Assembly: GCA_014904985.1 (NCBI GenBank)
Contig: MU129032.1
Span: 98,284-162,283, forward strand
From: Hydnum rufescens UP504
Taxonomy: Eukaryota; Basidiomycota; Agaricomycetes; Cantharellales; Hydnaceae
DNA: 64,000 nucleotides
Reading direction: 5' to 3'
Shown here: one piece after another, positions 10,805 to 21,070 of the stretch
How positions within the stretch are numbered: the first letter of the stretch is position 1
Layout: every line of letters starts with the position of its first letter
Made by a program: the position numbers and the translations under genes
Notes under the pieces: model-generated
Database searches by the model: none
What the model was told of the DNA's origin: nothing
What the model saw: only the letters and a program-made list of their open reading frames with translations

Positions 10805-10934
10805 GAACCAGGCCTCATGTGAATGCTCAAACCGGACCCACACGAGTATATGAGCCAGGACCCAGGCGAACATACAAATGAACACAAGGGGAGAAGAGAG
10901 TAACCCCCACTGCAGTGGGTGTGATCATTTTAAG

Positions 10935-11041
10935 GTATGTATTTATTCATTTTGCTACAAGTGCGCAAGAAGAGCAGCCTGTGGTTGCTCTTCTTGGGTG
11001 CATGGTGAGCCCCACTGGGCGAGCCTATCAATGTATATAGG
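10935..11041 (+). repeat. Intron-like hairpin unit P5 (decayed 3' end)
   Basis: Donor TTAAG/GTATGTATTT is good and the hairpin has the P4-type arm GCAAGAAGAGCAGC. No convincing branch site; TATATAG is only a possible acceptor. It abuts the AAAT microsatellite. Confidence 0.45.
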
Positions 11042-11085
11042 AATAATAACAATAAATAAATAAATAAATAAATAAATAATAAATG
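11042..11085 (+). repeat. (AAAT)n microsatellite
   Basis: About ten tandem AAAT-type units lie directly before the GC-rich subterminal block of the right end. Confidence 0.9.
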
Positions 11086-11137
11086 CCAGGGGCCCCTGGG
11101 CTGCTTGAGGGGCCCCTTGATTGTATTGCAGGGGCCC

Positions 11138-11197
11138 CCGGGGGCCCCCTGGTGTAAACCTCTAGTTAGATATAATAAATGCAATGCTCATTATATC
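11138..11197 (-). repeat. Right terminal inverted repeat of the 6.5 kb element
   Basis: Reverse complement matches 4701-4760 with scattered mismatches. It is preceded by GGGGCCCC-rich sequence (11089-11152) like the left end. Confidence 0.7.
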
Positions 11198-11199
11198 TA

Positions 11200-12583
11200 G
11201 TATGATGCGGAAAAGTGGCTGACCAGCCTGAGGGAATCACCCATATAATCATCAGGATGAATCGTGACTCCAGAGGGATTGGTGAGGCCCTCTCGGTGGA
11301 TCTCATCATGGTCATCAGTACAGAAACCATACCAGACCCAGTTACCACTACATGAATGGCCCCACTGAAGCATATGGGAGAATGGAAGCATAACAGTTGA
11401 GCCTTCACAAATAGGGGCTATTATTGAATCATCACAAATCAGCATGCCTCTAAATAGGCCACAATGCCAGGGGAAAATAGGACTCACCAAGACACAAAAT
11501 AAAGGCCTGGGTGTTTGGATCAGTGCAGAGGACTTTTGGAGCACCATGTGGATTTTTGGACACCATAAGTTCTGCTAGAGTATGGTTGGCATACCACTCA
11601 AGTGGTACTTCTTTCAATGTTTGTCGCCCAGGTGTTCCTCTTGCAGACACCCGACTGTGGTCATGGGGAATGAGAGTGGTGAGGGCTAGAATAGTATGGT
11701 TTGGTATCGAGGGAGGGAGTATGAAATGAGCATGTAGAGGTGCCAATCGGAACGCATCTTCAGCTCTCCATACAAGATCCACTAGGGTGGTTGTTAAGCT
11801 GAAGTCGGGCCATTCAATCAAGCGGTGGAGAGCACGGAGCCTCTCCCTAAAATGGGTGGCTCTTGTGCTGTGGAGAGTCAATTTTCCGCACATAAGATCG
11901 GGGAGCTCTTTCTAGAAGTATGTCAGCTGGGCAAATATAACGATTCAAAGTCAAAATGAATACTCACCCAATGGGTCAGTAGCTGCACTTGGACAGGATG
12001 CGTACTTGGCCATTGACAACAGCTGCCTGCCTACAGGGGGTTCTTGATAATATCGGGTCAGGCCTCGCTGGACCACGGCCTCGCGGTCGACGTTCTGGAA
12101 CTCAATGTCGAGCTGCCTCCTCATTACGGCAGAGGGCAGTCAAATTTTGTGTTGACGACACCCCAGGGTAAAGATTTTGCCCTGGTGCGCCAAGGAAAGG
12201 AATGGCAGGAGTATATGGTTGGTATGATTCCGGGGGATTTGTAAGGGGGGAGTATACTGATTCGGGAGAGGAATGATGGGCTGGCTGGGAGGGGCTGGAC
12301 CAGTAGCATGGGCAACTGCTGCACCAAAGGCACCAAGGGAACTGACACTATGAGAACCAGCTCCATCGGGGGAGGTCCGGTGCAAAGTGCCTGGATAGGC
12401 AGTGATCGGGTGCGAAGACGAGGCCGTTGCAGCAGAGGGCCCTGAAGCATGCGACGGTGAGTTCGGACTCTCATCTGGAAAATTAGATGGGCCCGGGGGG
12501 CCGGTTGTTGCGACGGGTCTCTGCATAGTCTGTAACATGCCTAATATGTGCGCTAGAAGAGCCTGTTGACCCCCATCTCCCAT
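11200..12583 (-). pseudogene. HECT-like E3 ubiquitin ligase, 5' half (interrupted)
   Basis: Minus-strand start at 12581-12583 (MGDGGQQALL), then a Ser/Pro/Thr-rich region, then coding stretches at about 12010-12130, 11488-11920 and 11200-11449. Conserved-looking pieces are DLVWRAEDAFRL and GFCTDDHDEIHREG. The intron before the last stretch (11450-11487) is only 38 nt. The frame running into the transposon (…VSHFSASY) continues directly on the far side at 4698 (LDVHLWLTRLDSL…) if the element is removed leaving one TA, so both halves were one gene. The junction itself reads TAA. The N-terminal exon structure is not fully resolved. Confidence 0.5.
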
Positions 12584-14368
12584 GTCACCCGGTGATGTGG
12601 CAAAAAAGAGCGATGGTGGAGAAATAAGATTGAAAAAAAATCGAGGAAAAAAGCCAAGAATTCGCATTTGATTGTCAGTGACAAGAAAATGAAGGTTTGT
12701 GCGAGTTGAAAGCAGATCAGCAGAGGAGTGCGTTCTGGGAGCTCCGGAACCAAGTTCAAAACTGTATAGCAAGCCCCGGGCTGGAGGTCAAGGCCACCTA
12801 GCCAGAGATCCGGGGATTCGGCTAAATAATGCGGGTTCCAGGAACAGGCAACTCAACCTCTGCCTTTACTCAAAGATGCCATGGACACATCTGGAATAGG
12901 AAAAAGTGGGATTATACCAAAAATAGTGCATTATCCGTTACAGCTAGTAGGTCATTGCGGTCTGAAGCACAGGGTGGTGAGTTCCAAGTGGATACCAGAG
13001 ACTACCTAGCAATCCATAAGATCCAAACCCCTCCAGCACTGCAAATCACCTAGAAACCATGTAAAATTCTAGTCAGGGACTGATGGGAGCAAAGTGTGGC
13101 ATGCCAAGGACCAGGTAGAGAGTGGCATATGCAAAGTAGAGAGTGACGAGTGCGTACCGGAAAGCACCGAGCACGCATGTGATCCGGTTTTTTCAAAAAA
13201 TGCGGTTATAGAAGCTGCATAGGCTCGCGGAGTGAAGGAATATTTGGGTATTCAAGCTCAACTTGGGGATGCAGGCCGCCGCGCAGCGGCAGGCTGACAC
13301 GGGGACACAAAAATTCTATTTGTGTTCGTCCAATGCTTACTGAGAAACGGAGGAAAGCACCAAGCCGTAAGAGCCCAAATGGCATTTCCAAGAGAGTCTG
13401 CAATCTCTAGAGACCGCGTGACCGGCGAGCGGTACATCCTTCCTCTTTCGCTCCATCCCATTAATACTTTTTTCCCACCGGAACATCCAAACCCTAAACC
13501 TCTCTCTCTTACTCAAAAAGACAATCCATATCACATCTGTAATAAGTGGTACAATGATGTGGTTGGTGAATCATAATACCACAAAAACTACATCACTTAT
13601 CCCTCTACGATTGCTATGATCACATTTCTTCTGAAGCCGGAGTTGGGGATTTCCAATGATACAAGCTACCTAGCAATCCATTAAATCCAAGACCCCTCCA
13701 TCACGTTTCTTACAGTCACTAAGCAGCCATCGGTGGTAATGACTCTCTACATGGGACTTAGGAGGCAATGGTATGCAGATCGAGGTAGACAGCTGGCGAA
13801 CCCCGGGAAAGAGACCGATGCGACCGAAAACCGGGAGCACTCTGTTCCGTTTGTTTCAAAAAACTCGTTGCATCCATTCTCACCCCTAGGCGGGCATCCG
13901 AACGCAAAGACAATTAAGCCAAGCAATTAAAATTCTCCTCAATTCCACCCACCTCGATCTACCTTAATCCCGTTTCCGGTAAAAACTCCCGCAACTGTGA
14001 CAAAAAGTATAATCTTCAGCATGGAATACAATCGATAAATACCAGTTGTGGCCCCACATACCAACAAACTAAGCTGTATCACCCACACAAGAGGGCAACA
14101 GACCAGCCTCCATGCCATATCCATTGGACTACTTATTCCTCTACCTGCTCACATACTCATCCACCTTCATTTTTCCCCGAATAATCCTCCAAAAGCCAGG
14201 CAATTCCGTCCGCACCTTTATTCCCCAACGCGTCCGCGCCCGCCTACCCGTCACAAGCTAACGTCCGTCGAGATCTCGCACCCGCAGCGCACTCCCAATA
14301 ATCTGCCAGCCCCAGACCCTCCACGCTGCCCGATTACCATTCCATCCCCGTCCCATCGAAGGTAACGG
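12584..14368. other. Gene-free stretch with diverged direct repeats
   Basis: No supported gene. A block around 12961-13040 recurs at about 13625-13700 (shared CTACCTAGCAATCCAT and CCCCTCCA), with weaker similarity on either side, suggesting an old direct duplication about 660 bp apart. Confidence 0.45.
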
Positions 14369-14393
14369 NNNNNNNNNNNNNNNNNNNNNNNNN
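14369..14393. other. Assembly gap (25 N)
   Basis: 25 undetermined bases. The true gap length is unknown, so continuity between the flanks should not be assumed. Confidence 1.
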
Positions 14394-17300
14394 ACAAAGT
14401 TCTAAATTGTTATGACCAAATGGTGCGAGCAAAGCCAACGAAGCTTAATGGAGTATTCTACATAGCTGAGGGAGACCTGGCGGGCCACCAAAGCCACTTC
14501 CAGGGTTACCAATAATGGGCGCATCAAAGCCATCGCCGGCACCGATGCGGATGCGGGACGCCTCTGATCGCCAAACCTTCCGGGCTCGTTGTCCCGTCTG
14601 TGTGGCACAAGTGGCGATGATGGGTTGTTGCACGATATCTATCTCCAAGAATCAACGGTTCCCTTACATCCACCTATAATGGCAGACCCACCGCCCCTAC
14701 GCTCAGAGGAAGGTACCGTTGACTACATTGGACAAGGTGGACATGGCGCTACCTTTGGAACCAACCCGCAGGACCCGCGTCCGACTCAGGCCTCGGTGGA
14801 CGAGACTTGAAGCCGACATTCTACACGCCGATGGTGACCGATCTCGAGGCTCAGAGGCGATTCGTTCCTCCCATAAGACATCACATAGATATTGGGGGAT
14901 GCTGGGCCCTCGACAGCTCCCAGAACACCTTCTGGCAAAGGTTGAAGGGGGAGGGTCGGACGTGCAACTGTGGTCGGAAAGCTTCAAGGCCATTGTTACG
15001 AATTCCTGTCTGCAAATATTCCCTCTCTCGAGGCTATTGTCCCAGCTCACAGTTGTCCATTAGGCTCAATGTTTGCTCGTATGCGTGCCTCCATGGATAG
15101 CGGCTCATTTCTTGAGGTGGTCCCATTCCGTGATCTTTACATGTGGGGTAGCATCACGTACTCCCCGTTGTTAGTCGCGTTACACTTGCGTTGACACCGT
15201 TTTAGTGGCCTTGTCGCGATCATTCCCCCGAAAACCTAGCCGGTTTGGTGGGAGTCTTTTGGCACTGTATTGGTGGGAAATCGCTGGGGGATCTAGTCGT
15301 TATCACTCTGAATAAGTTCGTTGTTCCGAGTACGTGATCGCAGTCGAACTGACATGTGTGACGTATTAGGTGGTGGAAGCGGCTTGGCAATCCATTTTTT
15401 TTTTTCCTTCTGACCGGTGCGAACTGCGATTAGTGCAGTCTACAGGCGAATTTCGGTTGACAGCGTATCTGATGATCACTGACACGTGGACTGCCGCATC
15501 GATTTGACCTTCGCGCTCATGCGCGCGTGTCCTGCGTCCGACTAGGTATCATCGGTCCGAGACGAGCGCACTTGTTCCGCGTGTAGGTGCCGCGATGCCT
15601 GGCCAGATCAGCGGATGGTTGCAAGCAGCGGGTGTAGCGTACGCGAGGTCCGGATCATACGCATTGTTTGTCTCTAGGCGTATGGCCGCCCTCAATTCTG
15701 GGACGCCGCGGGATCGCAAATATCCCTCATTCAATCACAGCCACCTCATAGTTTACTTGAAGCGGTGGGGGTAGAAAAACGCAAAACGTAGTCGGACAAG
15801 CTCCTACTGGACATAGGTATTGACCATGTTGTGAGCTCAATACACGCTCGCGTTCCTCATCTCGTAACCGACAGCTTCTTTCCGCATGATGGGTCTTGGG
15901 GTTAGTATATGGCCATGGAGAAAGTTCGATCCGTCTCATACTCCGAATGTCGTCGGTGAGTTGAGCGCTCTCTCAGAATTGAGGTATATCTAGGGTCAAT
16001 GTTGTCCCTTCTCCCTCAGGTGTCGCTATCGTTTGCTGGATGGTCTTACTCTCTCTGTTGACAAGCCATGATGTTGGTCCCATCATAGGCCGGTTGGGTT
16101 ATCGCGCTCCCTGGACGGAGCGGCAACTCAGCTGTACACTCCGAAACCCTGGTAGTAAGCTCTTGCTGAGTCCGATGTGATCGGCCGACCACTCTGCAAC
16201 AGAAATAGCATGCTGACGCGTTGGATGTATGTCCCGGCGGATAGCGCTTCTCGGAGATCATCGGTCCTATTGAAGCTGCAAGTCGGGATCGGATAGCAAT
16301 CTCATTCTTCTCATACTGTCCGAAAGTCACGCGGTCGAGCAGCATACCGGAGCCTCTGCGTGCATCATGTCTCTCCGAGCATTAAATCTTCTCGAGAATG
16401 TCGGGGCCTTCTCGGGCATATATATTGACGGTGGCTGTGGCGTATGAGGTGCGTTTCAGACGTCGGGGCTCCTTTTGGAGGCGGTAAACGGCTTGCACGT
16501 ATGTCCGTATGCATTGACCTCGTCGCAAGCATCGCAGATAGTTGCAACGTCATATGGGGTCGCGACATGCCGTTGACATCCCAGTTCTATACCACCTTGT
16601 TAGCTAGTGTCCAGCGCGGGCACGCAGATGAAAGTATGCCTCTACGCTATGCCACGTGCATCGGCGGTGACGTCCGTCGTAATGCTGTGCGAAAGATGCA
16701 AATTGTGTGGTGCCGAAATGTGTGCGCCTCGAAGAACCGAAAAGTGTCGTGGTTCTCTGATGGTTGTTTGCTGAATCTTTGCGACATGATCCGGTTCCTT
16801 TTGACCGCGACAACTGCCGAATAACTGGCGCCGCGCGGGGCAGTATTCTGCATGCTCAGTGGTATTTCAGTGAGATCCGATGCTCTATCCAGCGCCGCAG
16901 CTCTCCTCCTTCAGGCGTGTACGCTTGTCGTGCCGCGTATGTTACAACTCTTCGAGGAGCCTTCGGTGTGGTGAATGCGATTTATGGCAGAATGGTCTCG
17001 AGCTCTGATCGCTTACTCCCATCCATTCCGTCGTGCTCGTGCTCTGTATGACTCCCGCCAGCTGACTTGCAGCTTCTGGTGCGCCTGATCCACAGTGCAC
17101 GACCTCTGCAGTGGACATCGAATAGTGTCGTCTACCAATTGGCGCGAGCGCGAAGGATCTGCGACTGTGATGCAGCTGCGCTGTACGCACGAGAATCGCT
17201 CTGTGACGCTTGTTCTCGGCGTCGGTCCACCCGCTCTGCGCGGGAGTGGTTTTATTGTCTGCTATAGACATCGCGCTCTCGCGGCGTGAGAGACGACGAC

Positions 17301-17936
17301 CTGGTGCGCCCGCCTTTTCTCTTGGTGCGCTGATTGATGCTCACGGACGACGCGCCGTTCGTGTGGAGGGGTGAAGTGTCTGGAAACGAGGGGGACAGCG
17401 GATGATTGACCTTCCCGAGATATCCCCTGGCATGTTCGGTCTCTCTGACATCCGGTTTCGCTGTCGTTCAATATGGTGTTTCTGTCTTGGCAGACCGGCA
17501 AATATTGTGCGACGTTGGCTGTGTGTGTGGAGTGGTCCGGTCAGATAGAGTTTCCCCCATCTCGCGCGTCTGGCGATCAGCTCGCAAGCGGTAGGATGTG
17601 TTCATGCGCTATGTGCTCTTTCCGCACAGGCATTTTGTGGTTTTTTTTTGGATTATATAGGCCTGAGCCTCCTGTTCATAGATGTCGTATTCCTCTCCGC
17701 TTCCGACAGGGCTTTTCGACAGGAATCTACTGGAGCTGCCATTTTCCGTCTCCCTGGAGCTGGGCGCATACCTGCCCCCCTGTTGCATAGCCCGGAGTGT
17801 CAGCTGTGTGATCGGAAGGGTCCGACTCGGGAAAGGGCAACACCAGGATCGCGGGCTGGAGGGCTGACAAAGATCTTTCAGCTTCAGGGAAGCATTAGGT
17901 TCGGCATCGGCCACCGCGAAGGGGGTGTCCTCCGAG
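14394..17936. other. No supported gene
   Basis: CG-rich sequence with only short frames that stop often on both strands. I could not join them into a protein or recognise a family; it may be old, decayed DNA. Confidence 0.5.
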
Positions 17937-18195
17937 TCAGATCGTTTTTAGTTTGGTCTTTGGGCAACTTTTGGCGAGTCCTGATGAACCGTCGTAGAAG
18001 CTTTATGAATCCTAGGACGACTGCGTTTCCTTTGCGATCCGTGGCTCCGCCAATCCGTCACCCCTGGCCAACTTTGAGACGGATTGGCCGGAGCCACGGA
18101 ACTCATAGGAACGCTCAGTCGTCCTAGGATTCATAATTCTACCGACGGTTCATCCAGAACTTCGCCAAAGTTGCAGACCACTAAACGATCTGATG
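17937..18195. repeat. Small foldback element (~260 bp)
   Basis: Two arms of about 125 bp are inverted copies with mismatches (left TCAGATCGTTTTTAG… GAATCCTAGGACGACTG, right its complement), meeting near 18065. Similarity may extend ~20 bp further on each side. Looks like a MITE; target duplication unclear. Confidence 0.7.
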
Positions 18196-19699
18196 AAGAC
18201 CTTCCGGGGCCGAGTCAAGTAATGCCTTCTTGAACTGAGAATTTGATCGGTCTGGTCTAGAAGTTGTACTTAAATTCATATTTAAAAGTTGGGGTCCATT
18301 TCACGTGGTCGGCGGTGAACACCATGCCCAATATACTCGACGGTCTCGGAAGAATTCCGCACTTCTCTTGGTTTTCAGGAGAGGATTGTTCTCCGGAGGC
18401 TCTGCAGGATCCCTCGAACTCCTGCCCGGACTGATAGCATAAGAAGTCGACGAGATGGAATGACAAGGGTATCCAAAACTTACTCCGAAGGTTGTTGCAA
18501 TCGGAACAGGGTACAGGCAAACACCTGAAGACTGAGATAGTCAACGATCCACGTTCTATCCTAACCTGTGCGACACGGAAACGTGGCTATACGTTCCGCT
18601 AGATTCCAAACTTCACCACGACCTTGTCCATGGCACCAGCACTACTACTCTGTCTCACCCTGGATGAGAAAGACAATTACCATCTGTGGCACGCGTGAGT
18701 GTGTCGAGTCCCTGTGGAGTTCACGCATCATATTATCTTCGTGCGACATAGCATACTCGCCTGCTGCCAGAGTTTTGCATTGGTTACCGAAAGAACAACT
18801 ATGGACCAGAGGTTCGAAGAGTCCTCGATTTCCACGGACGAAAAACCTCCCTCCGACAAAACGGCTCTCCAAACCTTTCCCTTTCCCTAACTCCACCTAC
18901 TCTCGCGCGTAGACCCGCCACTGAGTGTCGATACTTCCATGTCGTGCAATGAAGCCACGGACTTCCCCCACAAGCTCGTCCAAGTCCACAGAATCTTTTT
19001 CCGCAACAAGTATACACTCATATTGAGTTCTGCCTCTGCGGCCGACAGATCAATTCGCGTTCTCTGTGCGAATGATGCCCTATACGAGACCAAATATATG
19101 TAATATCGCGGGTTGTTTCTTCGCCTGAGACTAAGTGATGTGAGTTGGATATGCCCATCCTCATGGTCATTACGTAGACCCATCATCAGTTGACCGATGA
19201 TATCATTGAGGTTGTCCGGTAAATCTTGACTAGAGTCGTACCACAGTCCTCTGAATCTCCTCTCAATGCACAAAGAAACCAGAGCAGCCATAGGAGTCAT
19301 GAGAGCTCACTCACTCCTGGATAACACAATTCTCCCATCATCCACCCCCCCCTGGAAGACGACGACAGAAACGAGTTAACCAAGAAATGACAGTACTTCG
19401 GACTTCGTCAACACCGCCAAAATGACTGTGTAGAGTCCCATTGCGGGAATTCGACCTACAACAATCCTGTCCACTCGTCCACCCGTCAGACCCGTCCGCT
19501 GACTCGACAAGACCTCGTCTCGGAACGAACCTATCCGCCCCTACGATTGAAGCAGCGTCGGACTTCATCACCGGATGCGGAAACACGGATGAGCGTCAAT
19601 CTCGTTACGGAAATGTGCTGACGACATGGCCCGTTTTACGATCTCACCTGCAGAGCCCCGGCATTATGCTGGTGCGACCAATATGGTGGATGCAATAAA
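18196..19699. other. No supported gene
   Basis: The longest minus-strand frame (18887-19300, 137 aa) has no recognisable domain and no supporting introns. A minus-strand frame at 19338-19586 lies where the 3' end of the alcohol dehydrogenase relic would fall but does not match the expected C-terminal domain. Confidence 0.45.
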
Positions 19700-21070
19700 A
19701 AACGTGTACTCCACTGACCGATGGAAAACAAAATAGTTTCCGTCTTGGTATCGTTCTCCTGATCCAATGAATTGGTTAGGTCGAGTCCCCTGCCCGTGAT
19801 TGCGACGAGGTGCTCCTGGACGCTCCCCACCCCGCGTCGGAGGGCCGCCGAATTGATAAATTCCGTGGCACCCAACCTGAAGGCCCAGGCCTCCCTCGCA
19901 AGGTTCGTGTCAATGGCGATGATGTGCGAGTTGCCCAAGTGTCGTGCCCCATTTACCACGTCGAGTCCGATGCACCCGCAACCGAACACTGCGATGGAGA
20001 AATTAACTACATTCATCCGACATTGTTAAGGCGAATATCATGGTAGACCATATTTTCCTCAATGAAACGTGGGGAGAGGGAACGCGACGTACCGACGCCG
20101 GGAGTTTGGTCACCGCGCCCAAGGAGGGATAATTTCTCTAGCGGTACCTTGGGATTCACCTTGACAATAGAGTACTGTGACACGACAACGGTGTACTGGG
20201 AGAACGACGACACGCCCATCTAAACAAAAAGCGGTAGAGAAAATAAATCATGAGTCTATATCCCAAGAATGGGAGTGCGAATGGACAATAGAGTTGTGGA
20301 CTAACGAAATGGAAATATCTTTTCCGCGCCAGTGGAAGCAGACGGAGCCATCGGGCATAACACCTCGTCCTTGCGTAGAACGTACTATCCACTATCCATA
20401 ATATGCCATGCCCCCAATCAATTTGCCGCACAGGCATCATGGAAGAGAAAGGCAAACACACCACTACTGCAGAGATTGGTCTTGCCGCTGGTGAAGAATT
20501 TCCACTTCTTGCATTCTAGCCACGGCGTTTCAAATGAAGTTGGAAATATAATCTTATACAAAGTGCCCCCAATAGGAAGACTCACCAATCGTATAGAGGG
20601 ATGACCGAATCGCTCTAAATCGCAATTTGAGTGACCTCGAGGCAACCGTGGCATGAGGGGAGTAAGCGTACAGGTTGCACGTCCGTAACGCCTTCGCCGA
20701 CAGATTCAATCTGAGATTCGTACCATGGCGACATTTGGGACGTTCCCTCGAAATGAGGTCCAAGCCATCGAGAATGAAGATGCAAGTCCACTTACGATTC
20801 CGCCACCTTCGTGGCCGAGAATGACCGGGAATGTGCCTTCGGGATCTTTCCCGCTGCGCGTATATTCATCCCTAAATGACACTTGTCCATAAACCAACCT
20901 CCAGGCCCACACAAGAACAAACGAGCGCACGTGTGGCAGATACAGGTGTGGAGGATGTGGATGCGCACCTCGCCCGCTTTTGGCGGGTCTACCTCGGCAT
21001 CTTGGATGGTCAGGGGATCTTTTGCAGCCTTTGGAAGCCTGATAAAACAATGGTTCGCCACTGCCAATAA
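19700..21070 (-). pseudogene. Class III alcohol dehydrogenase (glutathione-dependent formaldehyde dehydrogenase), decayed
   Basis: Exon remnants follow the family in order: PPKAGEVRIHILHTC, then CHTDEY after a 59 nt intron (20872-20930), GKDPEGTFPVILGHEGGG, ESVGEGVTDVQP, SGKTNLC, FSQYTVV, VFGCGCIGLDVVNGARHLG and TEFINSA. Intact enzymes oxidise S-(hydroxymethyl)glutathione and bind two zinc atoms. Here the structural zinc loop reads CKKWKFF (two Cys replaced by Trp and Phe), and the catalytic-zinc Cys of CLLGCG is Arg (LLGRG). Joining the middle exons needs frame corrections and the C-terminal part is not recognisable. Splice sites remain readable, so this is a decayed copy, not a processed one. 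Confidence 0.75.

Larger units (their letters stand above)
4701..11197. mobile_element. 6.5 kb foldback-type DNA transposon, non-autonomous
   Basis: The ends match in inverted orientation for about 60 bp: GATACAATGAGC on the left against GATATAATGAGC on the right, both followed by TTGCATTTA, CTAACTAGA and a GGGGGCCC block. A TA flanks each end (4699-4700 and 11198-11199), as in Tc1/mariner-like insertions. I found no transposase frame, so it is probably mobilised in trans. Inside are 13 intron-shaped hairpin units in two divergent arrays, a central palindrome, a ~160 bp satellite, a minisatellite and a nested solo LTR. Without the 903 bp LTR and its 4 bp target duplication the two arms are of similar length (about 2.9 and 2.6 kb). 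It sits inside an exon of the HECT-like gene. Superfamily is not established. Confidence 0.7.

Noticed and set aside
14445..15194. Several overlapping plus-strand frames after the N gap
   Set aside because: They occupy different frames, do not join and match no family I know.
18887..19300. 137-codon minus-strand frame as a gene
   Set aside because: No domain, no introns, no conserved composition; left as unsupported.
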